Shown here piece after piece: positions 7,069-16,577 of a stretch of DNA of 64,000 bases (position 1 is its first letter; each line of letters begins with the position of its first letter). The notes under the pieces were generated by a model. The model worked only from the letters and a program-made list of their open reading frames with translations. It did not search any database and was not told the origin of the DNA. Position numbers and translations under genes: made by a program. Location: NCBI RefSeq assembly GCF_011762185.1, contig NZ_JAASQJ010000004.1:496001-560000 (forward strand), in the 5' to 3' direction. Origin of the DNA: Dyadobacter arcticus. Its GTDB lineage: Bacteria; Bacteroidota; Bacteroidia; Cytophagales; Spirosomataceae.

Positions 7069-8601
7069 TCAGGCATTTTTAACTTTTTGAACAAGTATAT
7101 TTTTATCGACGAACGCAAAGCAGGTAATAAAAGCACTAACGGTAACCCCTAATATCCCATGTAGGGAAATGTTCTGGCCCGTAAGGTGCAAATTCGGGAT
7201 TTTAGTTTTAGTGTTGATTTGGGTCCTGGCTGTGGAGCCCGAATCTTTTAATATCCCATAAAGAGAACCGTCGCGATTGCCAATGTAATCCCGGAAAGTG
7301 AGCGGAGAGGCGCTATGCACCGCTTTGATCTGATCGGATATTCCCGGAAATACTTCTTCCAACTTTTTGATGACCTGAATCTCTTTGGCTTTTTTAAACG
7401 CGAGATATTCCGTATCCCTCTCGCCCGGCTCTGCCACCGTACTCGATGTGTCGCTCCATCGCGCAGTTTCCTTCGCATTCATGTAGGTCATAATGGACAT
7501 GGAATCAGCATAATGGTCGGTTCTGGAAATGTATGGCGTGCAAACAAAGTAAGTTTGCGGCCAGGTTTCCTCATCATAACTCACGCCGTCCCAAACATTA
7601 TCAATGTGATGCTGGTAAATGTTGTAGTTAAGGTATTCAAAACTTTTTTCACGAAAAGATATATGTACAAGAAAGGTTGAAATGGTATTTTCAAGACCCT
7701 GTACACGGTTTTTATAGACATTCAAAAATCGTTCTGAACCAAATATGTCTATGCTTACTGCCGGATGAACATTGGATATGAATTGTTTACCTTTTACTGT
7801 TTCCCCGTTATCGAGTACCACTTCTGTAATTTCCCCGCGCTCGTTGTAACGTGCTGAAACTACTTTTTTGTGCTTACGAATTTCCCCTCCGTGCTGCCTG
7901 ATCACTTTGCTCATCTGAATTGCAATCTGGGAACCGCCGTCGATAAACTTGTATGCACCAGACAAATAGCTTTTCATGATCAGCGCATGTACATAAAACG
8001 GCGTTTTGCCTTTTACACCTGCATATAAAAGGTTTGATCCCGCGAGTACATTCCGAAGTTTTTCATTGTCGGTAAGCGACGCAATGTAGTCGTGAGCATT
8101 GAGGCCAGTGACATTATCGTCCATTTGGTAATTTTCATTCGATACTTCCAGGTTGTACAGCGGAAATTTGCGGCATATCTCAATGATTTTGGCGCAGTAG
8201 GTTTGTATTGCTGTTTTTTCCTCAGGAAAATACGAAATCAGCTGTTCTTCAAATTTCTCAAAACCCTGGGCATACGGATACTCGCTCCCATCGTCAAAGC
8301 GGATGACGTCGAAATGGTCTTCATCCATCCTTTTGATTTTCAATTTATCAAGCACACCAAAATACTTGAAAAACTGGTAGAGGTTTTCTCCCTCATCCAT
8401 GCTGCCGACATAATGTACACCGGTATCGAAAATACTTTTATCCCTACTGTAAACCTGAAGATGCCCGCCGATCTGATGATTTTTTTCGAGAACAATCACG
8501 CTGTGACCTTCCATCGAAAGGATATTGGCGCATGCTAGCCCGCCCAGTCCGCTTCCTACAATCACGAAATCATACTCCTTTTGGCCTGCGGAAGATTGCA
8601 T
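7069..8601 (-). CDS. CrtI/retinol-saturase-like NAD(P)/FAD-dependent oxidoreductase (pigment locus)
   Basis: A 510-residue flavoprotein of the phytoene desaturase/all-trans-retinol 13,14-reductase superfamily. Residues 11-30 hold the FAD motif VIVGSGLGGLACANILS, with EKNHQIGGHLQVY completing the adenine-binding region. A conserved Gly-rich ending (LTGQNISLHGILGVTVSA) lies near residues 474-491. In carotenoid pathways such enzymes insert or remove double bonds; homologues are regular members of flexirubin loci but their exact step is unproven. Here it might adjust the saturation or geometry of the polyene. It lies 34 bases after the exporter fusion and 2 bases before the halogenase-like gene, so the three are one transcription unit. 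Confidence 0.78.
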   Translation of the reverse strand: MQSSAGQKEYDFVIVGSGLGGLACANILSMEGHSVIVLEKNHQIGGHLQVYSRDKSIFDTGVHYVGSMDEGENLYQFFKYFGVLDKLKIKRMDEDHFDVIRFDDGSEYPYAQGFEKFEEQLISYFPEEKTAIQTYCAKIIEICRKFPLYNLEVSNENYQMDDNVTGLNAHDYIASLTDNEKLRNVLAGSNLLYAGVKGKTPFYVHALIMKSYLSGAYKFIDGGSQIAIQMSKVIRQHGGEIRKHKKVVSARYNERGEITEVVLDNGETVKGKQFISNVHPAVSIDIFGSERFLNVYKNRVQGLENTISTFLVHISFREKSFEYLNYNIYQHHIDNVWDGVSYDEETWPQTYFVCTPYISRTDHYADSMSIMTYMNAKETARWSDTSSTVAEPGERDTEYLAFKKAKEIQVIKKLEEVFPGISDQIKAVHSASPLTFRDYIGNRDGSLYGILKDSGSTARTQINTKTKIPNLHLTGQNISLHGILGVTVSAFITCFAFVDKNILVQKVKNA

Positions 8602-8635
8602 TGAAAGTTTTTATCAAAAGTTGAAAATAGGCTTA

Positions 8636-11600
8636 TTACTTTACGGAAGGCTGTTTTTGTTTTCTAAGAATAAAAAGCACGTTGGACGTATTGCTGGAAT
8701 GCTCCTTCATTTCATAGCTAAGCTGATGTTTTTTGGCAAATTGGCTGATGTCATAGGATGAGAAGAAATGAAATTCCTCCTCTTTTTTATTAAATGAAAA
8801 TAGCCCGGTTGATAATGCTTCTGTCGTCTGCGTTTTTTGATGCCGGTCTTTCAGATCAGTAATTCCGTCTCGAATAAAAATGATTCCGCCTGGATTCAGG
8901 GCTGCTGCACAACGACTAAGCAAATTAAGCTGTTTTTCTTGCGATAAATAATGAAGGATATCATTCAGGAAAATTACGTCTTGGCTAGCTATGTTAATTG
9001 TCATGGCGTCCTGAGCAATAAATTGCAAATGAGTGGTTTTGTTGTAACTATTTTGTGCAATTACAATTTTTTCGTCATCATAATCGATACCGGTAATAAC
9101 CCGCGCTTCATCTTTATAATGTAGATAGAATGACAGATATCCGTAACCGCACCCGATGTCCATGATGGCCTTACGATCTCCTATCCATTCATTATAAGCC
9201 GTGAAATTGCTGCCTTCCAGTTTCCATTTTATTTTGAAATACCATTCCAAAACAGGCCCTTTAAACACATAGTTGGTGAAAATCTTGTGTTTCATAAAAT
9301 CAAGATCCTCCATTTCATTTTCAAAAGCCTCAAATTGCTTCCTGAAATGGGTTGTAATGTTTTTTGTTTTATCCCGAAGCTGGGCGCCCCAGGAAACATC
9401 TGAATAATGAATGCGCGTCAACACGCGAACATTCAAAGCGCCAGGCCGGATCAAAAAGTCATTTTTCGGAAGGACGTCCGACGCGCCGTGGATGAGAATG
9501 GGCTGAATGTCGAGATTAAGCTGCTCGGCCAGATGAAAAGCGCCTTTATGGAAACGCGCGATCTTGCCATCCTCAGACCTGGTGCCTTCGGGAAATACCA
9601 AAACGGAGTAACCGTCTTCAACCAATTTTCGGACCTTCGCAATGTTCTGCTCCGGGCCGTCGTCGGTATATACATAACCTGCAAACCGGATGATGGGGCC
9701 GAAAAAGGGAGAATTGTAAACCCAGCCTTTTACCATTAGAACAATCTTTGGATGAAGCATTATAGCCAGCAAAATGTCCAGAAAAGAAGTGTGATTGGCA
9801 ATCAATATGACGGGCTTATTCATATCCAAATTTTGCATACCCGAGAAATTCTTCTTCACATGCGGCCCGGAATAGATCACTGTTTTGGCATAAAAAGAAA
9901 GCGATCGGTTGATCATTGCCTTCTTCCTTTTCTTCGAGATTGGCAACAACAGAATGGTTACCATCTTGGAATGCAGGAAAAGGCAGCCGGAGAGGAAATA
10001 AGTAAAACTTGAAACACTGATCAGAAACGGCAGCATGGTCACCGGCGGCTTCTTGCGTGCTATCCGGTTTTGTACAAAGAAATCAAAAAGAACTGGCTGA
10101 AAAACAAAGGAAATGAAGAGGATGCAGACAATGCCCAACACGCTGATCAGGGAAATGGAATGGATGGCGGGATGTTTGGCAAAAAATAAAACGCCGGTTC
10201 CGATAATGGTAGTTGTCGCCGATAATGCAATGGCGGATTGGTAGGAGCGGAGTGTGTCTTTTTTAAACTTGTATTTGCTAAGCAAGCCATCCGTCACAAA
10301 AATGCTGAAATCGTCGCCGAGACCGAAGATGAAAGTGGTTACAATGACATTGACAAAGTTGAATTTGATCCCAAGAATGACGGCGATCCCCAATATCCAA
10401 ATCCAGCTGATCACCATTGGAAGAAAAGATAACAATGTTAACTCTATCCTTCCATACACGATTAAAAGCGTAAAAAACACAATGGAGGCCGAAATCAGCA
10501 AAAGATAGTTAAAGTCGTCTTTCACCATAGCCAGCATTTCTCCTGCCAATTCACCCCGGTCAAAAATCTCCACACCCGCAATTTTTCTTAAATCACTTTT
10601 TACATTGGCGAGCTGGTTTTGGTTTATAATGATCGTAGAAATGAATGTTGTCCCCGACGCCTTGGAGTCGATAAGGTTATCCACCCCGAGTTCCTTATAG
10701 AGGGTATCCAATGAAACAGAAGTTTCTCCTTGCCCGGCGATCCAATGTTTGAAACCGTTGAATGCGTACCGGTTGAACCCATTTACTGCCGCCGCCTTAT
10801 CGAGTGTTTGGAAAGTGGAATCCCGCCGGGTGATGTTCCAGAAATTATTCCAGCGCCTTGTCCTTTCGTTTTTGAGTCCTTGTGGTACCAGCAATGATCC
10901 GGGGGAAATGAAGCTATTGATATATCCTTTTTGTTGAAGCGAACTGAGCTTTTGATAAACTTCAAAATTGAGCTCCTCAGCCCTGGCTCTCTGCGCATCA
11001 GCTGCGAAAACGTAAATTCTTTTTTCTTTTTTTGGATCAATACCAGTAAGCGCTTCTTCCCGGGTTCGTAGATCATCGTCCTGAATGCTCAGGTTTTCAA
11101 AACCACTATCGAACTCCGTAAAACGTGCAAAATACAGGAATACCAATGTCAGCAAACCCACGGCTACCAGTATCGCGGGGCGCCATTTGACGGGCATTTT
11201 CGGAAATTCAAATGGCCTTTCCGTATGGGAGATCTTTTTATAATCAAAAGAAGTTGCATCCAGGATGATAGGCAACGCGATGAGTGTAAACAATGCTGCG
11301 CCCAATAAACTCAGGGAAGAAAATAACCCAAAATCCTGCAATACCGTCGAGTTTGCAAAATGTAAAGCGCTAAACGCCATGACAGTTGTAAAGCTGCCGG
11401 TTAGCAATGGCGCACTTACTTCTTTAATGGCCGTCGAAATAGAATGCGTGTGCCTCAGATGTGTGAAGAAGTGGAATGCATAATCCAGGAGAATACCAAA
11501 AATAACGGCTCCTGTTGCCAGTGAAATGCCTGAAACTTGGGGGCGGATGTACCCAATGAGCCCGAGTGCAAACATGGCGCCAAATAAGCCAGGAAGAATG

Positions 11601-12487
11601 ATGTAGAGCGGGATCAGGAATTTGCGGTAGTAGATGATTAGCAACAATAAAATGCCCGCCAGCGCAAAAAAAGAGGTATAATAGGAATCATGTTTCACCT
11701 GAATTGCATTTCGGGCAGAGATTTCAAAGGTCCCGAAATATGTGAAATGATTGTAGCGATGCTGCCGGTTCCATTTTTTATGAAACGCTTCTGTCAGGTT
11801 AAATAGCGCTACGTTTTGATTGGAATCACCTGAATTATAGCTCGTTGAGCCAAAAACAAGCACTTTTTTCCGGTCGGCCGTGAACATGAGGCCATCGTCC
11901 ATTACCATCCCGCCCGCGTTATTATTGGCATTCAGTTCCTGGTAATATCGCCCCGTAATGCCAAGGGGATCATTTAAAATGAATTTTTTCAGGAATGAGC
12001 CGCCGGGCGTCAGCAGTTGATTGTATACCGACGCAACCGACGAACGGATGGAGTCAGGATTGATCCTGGATTGGACATGTTTGTAATAGGCCGAGTCGAT
12101 AAGTTGCGGGAAATGGCTGTACACATATTGATACACATCCTCCTGCACATTTGGCCTTTCGGAACGGATGTTCTTAATGTAGCCCTTGGTATACCTGCTT
12201 AGCGAGTCGGAGAATGCTTCTGCAATGAAGCGGGCATCGTCAGTGCTGGTTTCCGCAGGGATATCAATCGAAAAAACGATCTGGTTAATGATATTTTTAC
12301 TCTCTACCAGCCGGTTGAATTCCTCGAAGCTTTTGCCTTTGGGCAAGGTAGCAAAAATGCTTTCAGAAACTCTGAGACGTGCAATGCCGGTTAAAAGGGC
12401 AATAATAATGAGAAGCAGACCAAGGAAGAAGGCGGTTTTGTGACGGGAAAGAAATTGATTCAGCCTTAACAAAAAATCTCCGGTCAT
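8636..12487 (-). CDS. MMPL/RND exporter fused to a PlsC-type acyltransferase and a SAM methyltransferase (pigment locus)
   Basis: A 1283-residue three-part protein. Residues about 1-820 are an RND/MMPL lipid exporter: TM1 at 18-36, a periplasmic loop to about 260, a TM bundle at about 265-405, TM7 near 437-455, a second loop, and a last bundle at about 645-800. Residues about 870-1080 form a lysophosphatidate-type acyltransferase with the HTSFLD (HX4D) motif at 899-904 and FPEGTRS further on. Residues about 1090-1275 are a class I methyltransferase with DIGCGYGYL starting at Asp1110. The fusion suggests that acylation or methylation of the pigment is coupled to export from the inner membrane. 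It is the first gene of the minus arm, with a promoter at 12513-12542. No frame break is visible across the domain borders. Confidence 0.85.
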   Translation of the reverse strand: MTGDFLLRLNQFLSRHKTAFFLGLLLIIIALLTGIARLRVSESIFATLPKGKSFEEFNRLVESKNIINQIVFSIDIPAETSTDDARFIAEAFSDSLSRYTKGYIKNIRSERPNVQEDVYQYVYSHFPQLIDSAYYKHVQSRINPDSIRSSVASVYNQLLTPGGSFLKKFILNDPLGITGRYYQELNANNNAGGMVMDDGLMFTADRKKVLVFGSTSYNSGDSNQNVALFNLTEAFHKKWNRQHRYNHFTYFGTFEISARNAIQVKHDSYYTSFFALAGILLLLIIYYRKFLIPLYIILPGLFGAMFALGLIGYIRPQVSGISLATGAVIFGILLDYAFHFFTHLRHTHSISTAIKEVSAPLLTGSFTTVMAFSALHFANSTVLQDFGLFSSLSLLGAALFTLIALPIILDATSFDYKKISHTERPFEFPKMPVKWRPAILVAVGLLTLVFLYFARFTEFDSGFENLSIQDDDLRTREEALTGIDPKKEKRIYVFAADAQRARAEELNFEVYQKLSSLQQKGYINSFISPGSLLVPQGLKNERTRRWNNFWNITRRDSTFQTLDKAAAVNGFNRYAFNGFKHWIAGQGETSVSLDTLYKELGVDNLIDSKASGTTFISTIIINQNQLANVKSDLRKIAGVEIFDRGELAGEMLAMVKDDFNYLLLISASIVFFTLLIVYGRIELTLLSFLPMVISWIWILGIAVILGIKFNFVNVIVTTFIFGLGDDFSIFVTDGLLSKYKFKKDTLRSYQSAIALSATTTIIGTGVLFFAKHPAIHSISLISVLGIVCILFISFVFQPVLFDFFVQNRIARKKPPVTMLPFLISVSSFTYFLSGCLFLHSKMVTILLLPISKKRKKAMINRSLSFYAKTVIYSGPHVKKNFSGMQNLDMNKPVILIANHTSFLDILLAIMLHPKIVLMVKGWVYNSPFFGPIIRFAGYVYTDDGPEQNIAKVRKLVEDGYSVLVFPEGTRSEDGKIARFHKGAFHLAEQLNLDIQPILIHGASDVLPKNDFLIRPGALNVRVLTRIHYSDVSWGAQLRDKTKNITTHFRKQFEAFENEMEDLDFMKHKIFTNYVFKGPVLEWYFKIKWKLEGSNFTAYNEWIGDRKAIMDIGCGYGYLSFYLHYKDEARVITGIDYDDEKIVIAQNSYNKTTHLQFIAQDAMTINIASQDVIFLNDILHYLSQEKQLNLLSRCAAALNPGGIIFIRDGITDLKDRHQKTQTTEALSTGLFSFNKKEEEFHFFSSYDISQFAKKHQLSYEMKEHSSNTSNVLFILRKQKQPSVK

Positions 12488-12512
12488 TGAAACGAAAAAC
12501 GTGAGTGCAATA

Positions 12513-12542
12513 CAAAATTAAGCAAATGTATAATTCAGACAA
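12513..12542 (-). promoter_or_regulatory. Probable promoter of the minus-arm pigment operon
   Basis: Read on the minus strand: TTG at 12542-12540, 19 bases, then TAATTTTG at 12520-12513, close to the Bacteroidota consensus. A second TAnnTTTG match (TACATTTG) lies at 12530-12523. Transcription would start near 12507, about 20 bases before the ATG at 12487. The divergent ammonia-lyase gene starts at 12633, so this 145-base gap probably controls both arms. Confidence 0.55.
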
Positions 12543-12632
12543 TGTCGGAACGGTGGCTGGACCCGGGTTTTATGGTTTGCCAAAACGGCAAAAAAAGATT
12601 TATTTTACAATACTAAATTACGCCATCCCTAA

Positions 12633-14162
12633 ATGAATCGTATTTCGTTAGCTCAGATCGAGCAGTATGCTTTTGAAAAGAAGGAATTTATCTTAGCCGA
12701 AGACGACCTCAATCAAGTATCCAAATCCTTTGCCTTTTTAACTAATTTTTCCAAAGATAAAATTATATACGGGATCAACACCGGCTTTGGCCCTATGGCG
12801 CAATACCGGATTGAGACTGACAAGCTTAGTAACCTGCAATACAACCTGATCCGGAGCCATTCCAGCGGGATTGGGAAGCCGCTCAACGATATTTACGCAA
12901 GAAGTGTCATGATTGCCCGTCTGAATTCATTTTTACAAGCGAATTCTGGTGTTAGCACCGCGGTAATTAAACAATTAGTTGCATTTCTGAATCTGGGTAT
13001 TACGCCAGAGATCTTCGAACATGGTAGCGTGGGCGCAAGTGGTGACTTGGTCCAACTGTCGCATTTAGGATTGAATCTGATTGGAGAAGGCTATGTGTAC
13101 GAAAATGGCGTAAGAATAAAAACGGCAAATGTCTTAGCAGAAAAGAACATCGCGCCATTGAAAATGGAACTGCGGGACGGACTCGGTTTGATCAATGGAA
13201 CGTCCTGCATGACAGGTATGGCGGCGATTAACCTGGTCTACGGGAAGCGGCTGGTTCAATGGGCCGTCGCCGCTTCATCCATGCTGAATGAGGTGATTGA
13301 AGCATTTGATGATTCATTTTCCAAAGAATTGAATGCAGTAAAGCACCATAAAGGCCAGCAGCTCATTGCCCAGCAAATGCGGGATTTCGTTGCCGGAAGC
13401 GGTATGATCCGAAACCGGGAGGAATTGTTCAAAGACGATACCGCGATGCAGCGCAAAGAATTTGAAAGGAAAATCCAGGAATACTATTCAATTCGCTGCG
13501 TTCCCCAGATTTTAGGACCGATATTGGATACGCTGCTATACGCCCAGGAAGTCGTTGAAAATGAATTGAATTCGACCAATGACAATCCGATTGTGAGTCC
13601 GGAAGATGACAATGTTTTTCACGGCGGTAATTTCCATGGCGATTACATTTCATTGGAAATGGATAAGGTCAAAATTGTTCTCACCAAGTTGTCGATGCTG
13701 ATGGAAAGACAGCTCAACTTCTTAATGAACAGTAAGTTAAATAATAAGTTTCCCCCTTTCCTGAATGCGGGTACCTGGGGTTTAAACTTCGGATTTCAAG
13801 GTGTCCAATTTACTGCAACGTCTACAACAGCTGAAAATCAGGCACTTTCAAATTCGGTTTATGTGCATAGCATTCCCAATAACAATGATAATCAGGACAT
13901 TGTGAGCATGGGTACGAATAGTGCAGTTCTTGCCAAACAAGTATTGGAAAACTCATTTCAAGTAATGTCCATTCACATCATGGCGATCTGCCAGGCCATC
14001 GATCTGCTGGATACCGAGGAAAAAGAAAGGTTATCACCCAATGCATTATCGGTTTATGCGCAGATCAGAAAATTGGCATTCTTCGTGAAAGACGATATTC
14101 CGCAGGCCGATAGCATCGCAGCGGTTTACGAGTATATCAAAGAAACTCCATTTCAATTATGA
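12633..14162 (+). CDS. Aromatic amino acid ammonia lyase (HAL/TAL family), probable pigment starter enzyme
   Basis: A 509-residue member of the histidine/tyrosine/phenylalanine ammonia-lyase family. GSVGASGDL contains the Ala135-Ser136-Gly137 triad that cyclises into the MIO cofactor. YGINTGFGPMA near the N-terminus supplies the active-site Tyr loop, and NSTNDNP and TTAENQAL are also family-typical. Deamination of tyrosine would give 4-coumarate, the aryl starter expected for flexirubins. The substrate-selectivity position reads Ser75-His76, which is more like histidine lyases than the His-Leu pair of Rhodobacter TAL, so tyrosine specificity comes from context, not from that position. No hutU, hutI or hutG is nearby, which argues against histidine catabolism. 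The stop overlaps the next ATG by 4 bases. Confidence 0.85.
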   Translation: MNRISLAQIEQYAFEKKEFILAEDDLNQVSKSFAFLTNFSKDKIIYGINTGFGPMAQYRIETDKLSNLQYNLIRSHSSGIGKPLNDIYARSVMIARLNSFLQANSGVSTAVIKQLVAFLNLGITPEIFEHGSVGASGDLVQLSHLGLNLIGEGYVYENGVRIKTANVLAEKNIAPLKMELRDGLGLINGTSCMTGMAAINLVYGKRLVQWAVAASSMLNEVIEAFDDSFSKELNAVKHHKGQQLIAQQMRDFVAGSGMIRNREELFKDDTAMQRKEFERKIQEYYSIRCVPQILGPILDTLLYAQEVVENELNSTNDNPIVSPEDDNVFHGGNFHGDYISLEMDKVKIVLTKLSMLMERQLNFLMNSKLNNKFPPFLNAGTWGLNFGFQGVQFTATSTTAENQALSNSVYVHSIPNNNDNQDIVSMGTNSAVLAKQVLENSFQVMSIHIMAICQAIDLLDTEEKERLSPNALSVYAQIRKLAFFVKDDIPQADSIAAVYEYIKETPFQL

Positions 14163-14887
14163 GCTGTGCATTGGTAACTGGCGCATCGAGGGGACTTGGC
14201 AGGGCCATTGCAGTTCAGTTAGCCAAAGATCACGGATTATATATCCTCGTTAATTACGCGTCCAACCAGGCTGCGGCAGAGGAAACGCTGGCCGAAATTA
14301 AAGCGGCGGGTGGAAACGGCGAGTTGCTGCCATTTAATGTTCAGACCAAATCGGAAGTGGATGCGGCGTTGAATGGATGGAAAGAAAAGAACGAAGATAA
14401 GTCGATCAGCGTTTTGGTAAATAATGCAGGAATTACCCGAGACGGGCTGTTTATGTGGATGCCTGAAAAGGATTGGGACGATGTCATGAACATTTCGACG
14501 AAAGGACTTTTTAATGTTACTCAGAATGCAATCCAGCAAATGCTAAGAAAACGAACGGGCAGGATTGTTAACATTGCCTCGGTTTCTGGGATGAAGGGGG
14601 TAGCAGGGCAAACCAACTATTCGGCAGCAAAGGGAGCAATTATATCGGCTACAAGAGCATTGGCCCAGGAAGTTGCCAAGCGCAAAATCACAGTCAATGC
14701 GGTAGCGCCTGGTTTTATTACCAGTGATATGACGAAGGATCTGAACGAGGAGGAATTGAAGCAGATGATCCCGATGAACCGCTTTGGAAAGGCAGAGGAA
14801 GTTGCACATCTGGTCAGCTTTTTAGTTTCGGATAAGGCGGCTTACATCACGGGAGAGGTCATTAACATCAACGGAGGGATTTATTAA
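14159..14887 (+). CDS. 3-oxoacyl-ACP reductase, FabG-like (pigment locus)
   Basis: A 242-residue short-chain dehydrogenase. The N-terminal TGASRGLGRAIA binds NADP(H), VNNAGITRDG supports the cofactor site, and the catalytic Ser141-Tyr154-Lys158 set is complete (TNYSAAKGA). PGFITSDMTK and the final YITGEVININGG are FabG-like. It would reduce the 3-keto group after each condensation in polyene assembly, in the position of the APE ketoreductase. Its start overlaps the stop of the ammonia-lyase gene and the KS gene begins 7 bases after it, so translation is probably coupled. It is a locus-specific paralogue rather than the housekeeping fabG, judging from context. Confidence 0.88.
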   Translation: MSCALVTGASRGLGRAIAVQLAKDHGLYILVNYASNQAAAEETLAEIKAAGGNGELLPFNVQTKSEVDAALNGWKEKNEDKSISVLVNNAGITRDGLFMWMPEKDWDDVMNISTKGLFNVTQNAIQQMLRKRTGRIVNIASVSGMKGVAGQTNYSAAKGAIISATRALAQEVAKRKITVNAVAPGFITSDMTKDLNEEELKQMIPMNRFGKAEEVAHLVSFLVSDKAAYITGEVININGGIY

Positions 14888-14893
14888 TAACCG

Positions 14894-16111
14894 ATGAGCC
14901 AGCGAGTTGTCATAACAGGAATAGGCATTTACTCTTGCCTCGGTGAGAACCTGGACGAAGTGACAAAATCTTTGTACGCTGGTAAAAGTGGTATCATATT
15001 CGATCAGGTAAGAAAGGATTTCGGTTTTCGCTCCGCCCTCACAGGCATGGTGAAGGAGCCGGACGTTAAAAATTTTTTATCGAGAAGGCAGCGTTTGGGA
15101 ATGCATCAGCCCGCGCTTTACGCATATATGGCCACACGAGAAGCATTAGAATTGTCGGGCCTGGACGTTGATTTTCTTGAAAAATCTGAAACCGGCATCA
15201 TATATGGCAATGATAGTACCGCAGCTTCGGTTGTTGAAGCGGTAGACAAGGCGAAGGAAAAGCGCGATACAACGCTGATTGGAAGCGGGGCGATATTTCA
15301 GAATATGAATAGCACTGTGAACATGAACCTTTCGACCATTTTTAAGCTGAAAGGTATCAATTTCACATTAAGCGCTGCTTGTGCATCTGGCTCACATTCT
15401 ATTGGGATGGGTTATCTGATGATCGGCCAGGGATTGCAGGAACGGGTTATCTGCGGAGGTGCTCAGGAGATCAATTCGGCCGCAATGGCCAGCTTTGACG
15501 GGTTGGGTACTTTTTCAATCCACGAATCCGAGCCTGGAAAAGCATCGCGGCCTTTCGATAGGGATCGGGATGGCCTGATCCCAAGTGGCGGCGCTGCGAC
15601 AGTAATTTTGGAGTCATACGAATCAGCAGTGATAAGAGGCGCACCGATCCTGGCTGAGCTGATCGGTTATGGTTTTTCATCCAACGGCGACCACATTTCC
15701 AATCCCAGCATTGAAGGCCAGGTGCGATCTTTGCGCATGGCGCTCAAACAGGCCGGAATAGGTACGGATGATGTGGATTATATCAATGCCCACGCTACTT
15801 CCACGCCAGTGGGTGATAGTAGCGAGGCAAGGGCGATTTACGAGGTTTTTGGTGAAAAAGTCCCTGTAAGCTCTACCAAATCCATGACCGGCCACGAATG
15901 TTGGATGGCTGGGGCAAGCGAAATCGTTTACTCCATTCTAATGATGCAAAACTCATTCATCGCTCCCAACATCAACTTTGAGAACCCTGACGAGGACTCG
16001 GCCCGGATCAATATCATCCCACAAACCAAAGAACAGAACATTGATTGCTTCCTTTCCAACTCCTTCGGATTTGGCGGCACAAACTCCACTTTGATCTTAA
16101 AAAGGGTCTGA
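14894..16111 (+). CDS. Beta-ketoacyl-ACP synthase, catalytically complete (pigment locus)
   Basis: A 405-residue FabF-type condensing enzyme with a full Cys163-His300-His334 triad (AACASGSHS, NAHATSTPVGD, TGHECWMAGASE). It starts RVVITGIGIYSCLGEN and ends NSFGFGGTNSTLIL, the usual frame of the family. It would condense malonyl-ACP with the growing aryl-polyene chain. It is the third gene of the ammonia-lyase transcript, after the ketoreductase. A 196-base gap follows, which holds a promoter for the ACP-led second part of the plus arm. It differs from the two other complete KS genes of the locus (18297, 20294), so each may act at a different chain length. Confidence 0.88.
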   Translation: MSQRVVITGIGIYSCLGENLDEVTKSLYAGKSGIIFDQVRKDFGFRSALTGMVKEPDVKNFLSRRQRLGMHQPALYAYMATREALELSGLDVDFLEKSETGIIYGNDSTAASVVEAVDKAKEKRDTTLIGSGAIFQNMNSTVNMNLSTIFKLKGINFTLSAACASGSHSIGMGYLMIGQGLQERVICGGAQEINSAAMASFDGLGTFSIHESEPGKASRPFDRDRDGLIPSGGAATVILESYESAVIRGAPILAELIGYGFSSNGDHISNPSIEGQVRSLRMALKQAGIGTDDVDYINAHATSTPVGDSSEARAIYEVFGEKVPVSSTKSMTGHECWMAGASEIVYSILMMQNSFIAPNINFENPDEDSARINIIPQTKEQNIDCFLSNSFGFGGTNSTLILKRV

Positions 16112-16294
16112 TTTAATCAAATCTTACAGGCTACAACTTCTCAAGCGGTGACTTCCAGTACCGTAAATTTTGTATTTTTACGATCCCTTAATCGCCACCC
16201 TGCATTGGAATACAATGACCTAAAATTATTGTACAGCCGGGTAGCTAAATTTCAAAATTTACAAGTATTTTTAAACTATCGGTAAAGAAAAAGC

Positions 16295-16302
16295 TAATTT
16301 TG
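16295..16302 (+). promoter_or_regulatory. Probable internal promoter of the plus-arm pigment operon
   Basis: TAATTTTG at 16295-16302 fits TAnnTTTG in the 196-base gap 16112-16307. Transcription would start near 16308, so the ACP start may be the ATG at 16329 rather than the one at 16308, unless the message is leaderless. No clear -33 box is seen. The gap also holds a short GTAAA/TTTAC hairpin near 16164-16182. Confidence 0.4.
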
Positions 16303-16307
16303 GTGCC

Positions 16308-16574
16308 ATGCATGCTAACGACGTAAAAATGAGTTGGGAAGAAGTTGTTGAAGAAACCAGGGATTTTTTATCTGAGGAATTTGAGGTGGACCGGGGCCTG
16401 ATTCTTCCTGAAAATAACCTGAAAGATACCCTGGACCTGGATAGCCTGGATTATGTGGACCTGGTTGTACTGATTGAAGAAAACCTGAACGTTAAGCTTA
16501 CCGGTGAAGATTTCAAAGAAATTGCAACGTTCGGCGACTTCTTTCAGCTTGTCCGCAAGAAACTCGGACTATAA
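16308..16574 (+). CDS. Acyl carrier protein 1 (pigment locus)
   Basis: An 88-residue acidic ACP. The LDLDSLDYVDLV motif carries the serine that receives 4'-phosphopantetheine, at about residue 47. The helix II/III pattern (LVVLIEENLNVKLTGEDF) is standard. An in-frame ATG at 16329 would give MSWEEVVEET and 81 residues, which agrees better with the predicted transcription start. It leads the second block of the plus arm and is followed 3 bases later by the LpxL-like acyltransferase. It would carry the starter or growing polyene chain. A second ACP lies at 20023. Confidence 0.9.
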   Translation: MHANDVKMSWEEVVEETRDFLSEEFEVDRGLILPENNLKDTLDLDSLDYVDLVVLIEENLNVKLTGEDFKEIATFGDFFQLVRKKLGL

Positions 16575-16577
16575 ATA

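Noticed and set aside
8092..8538. A 148-codon plus-strand frame opposite the CrtI-like gene
   Set aside because: Shadow of a well-supported oxidoreductase; no promoter or homologous motif.
12633..14162. Histidine ammonia lyase of a hut operon
   Set aside because: No hutU, hutI or hutG nearby, and the neighbours are all pigment-assembly genes, although one active-site position is HAL-like.
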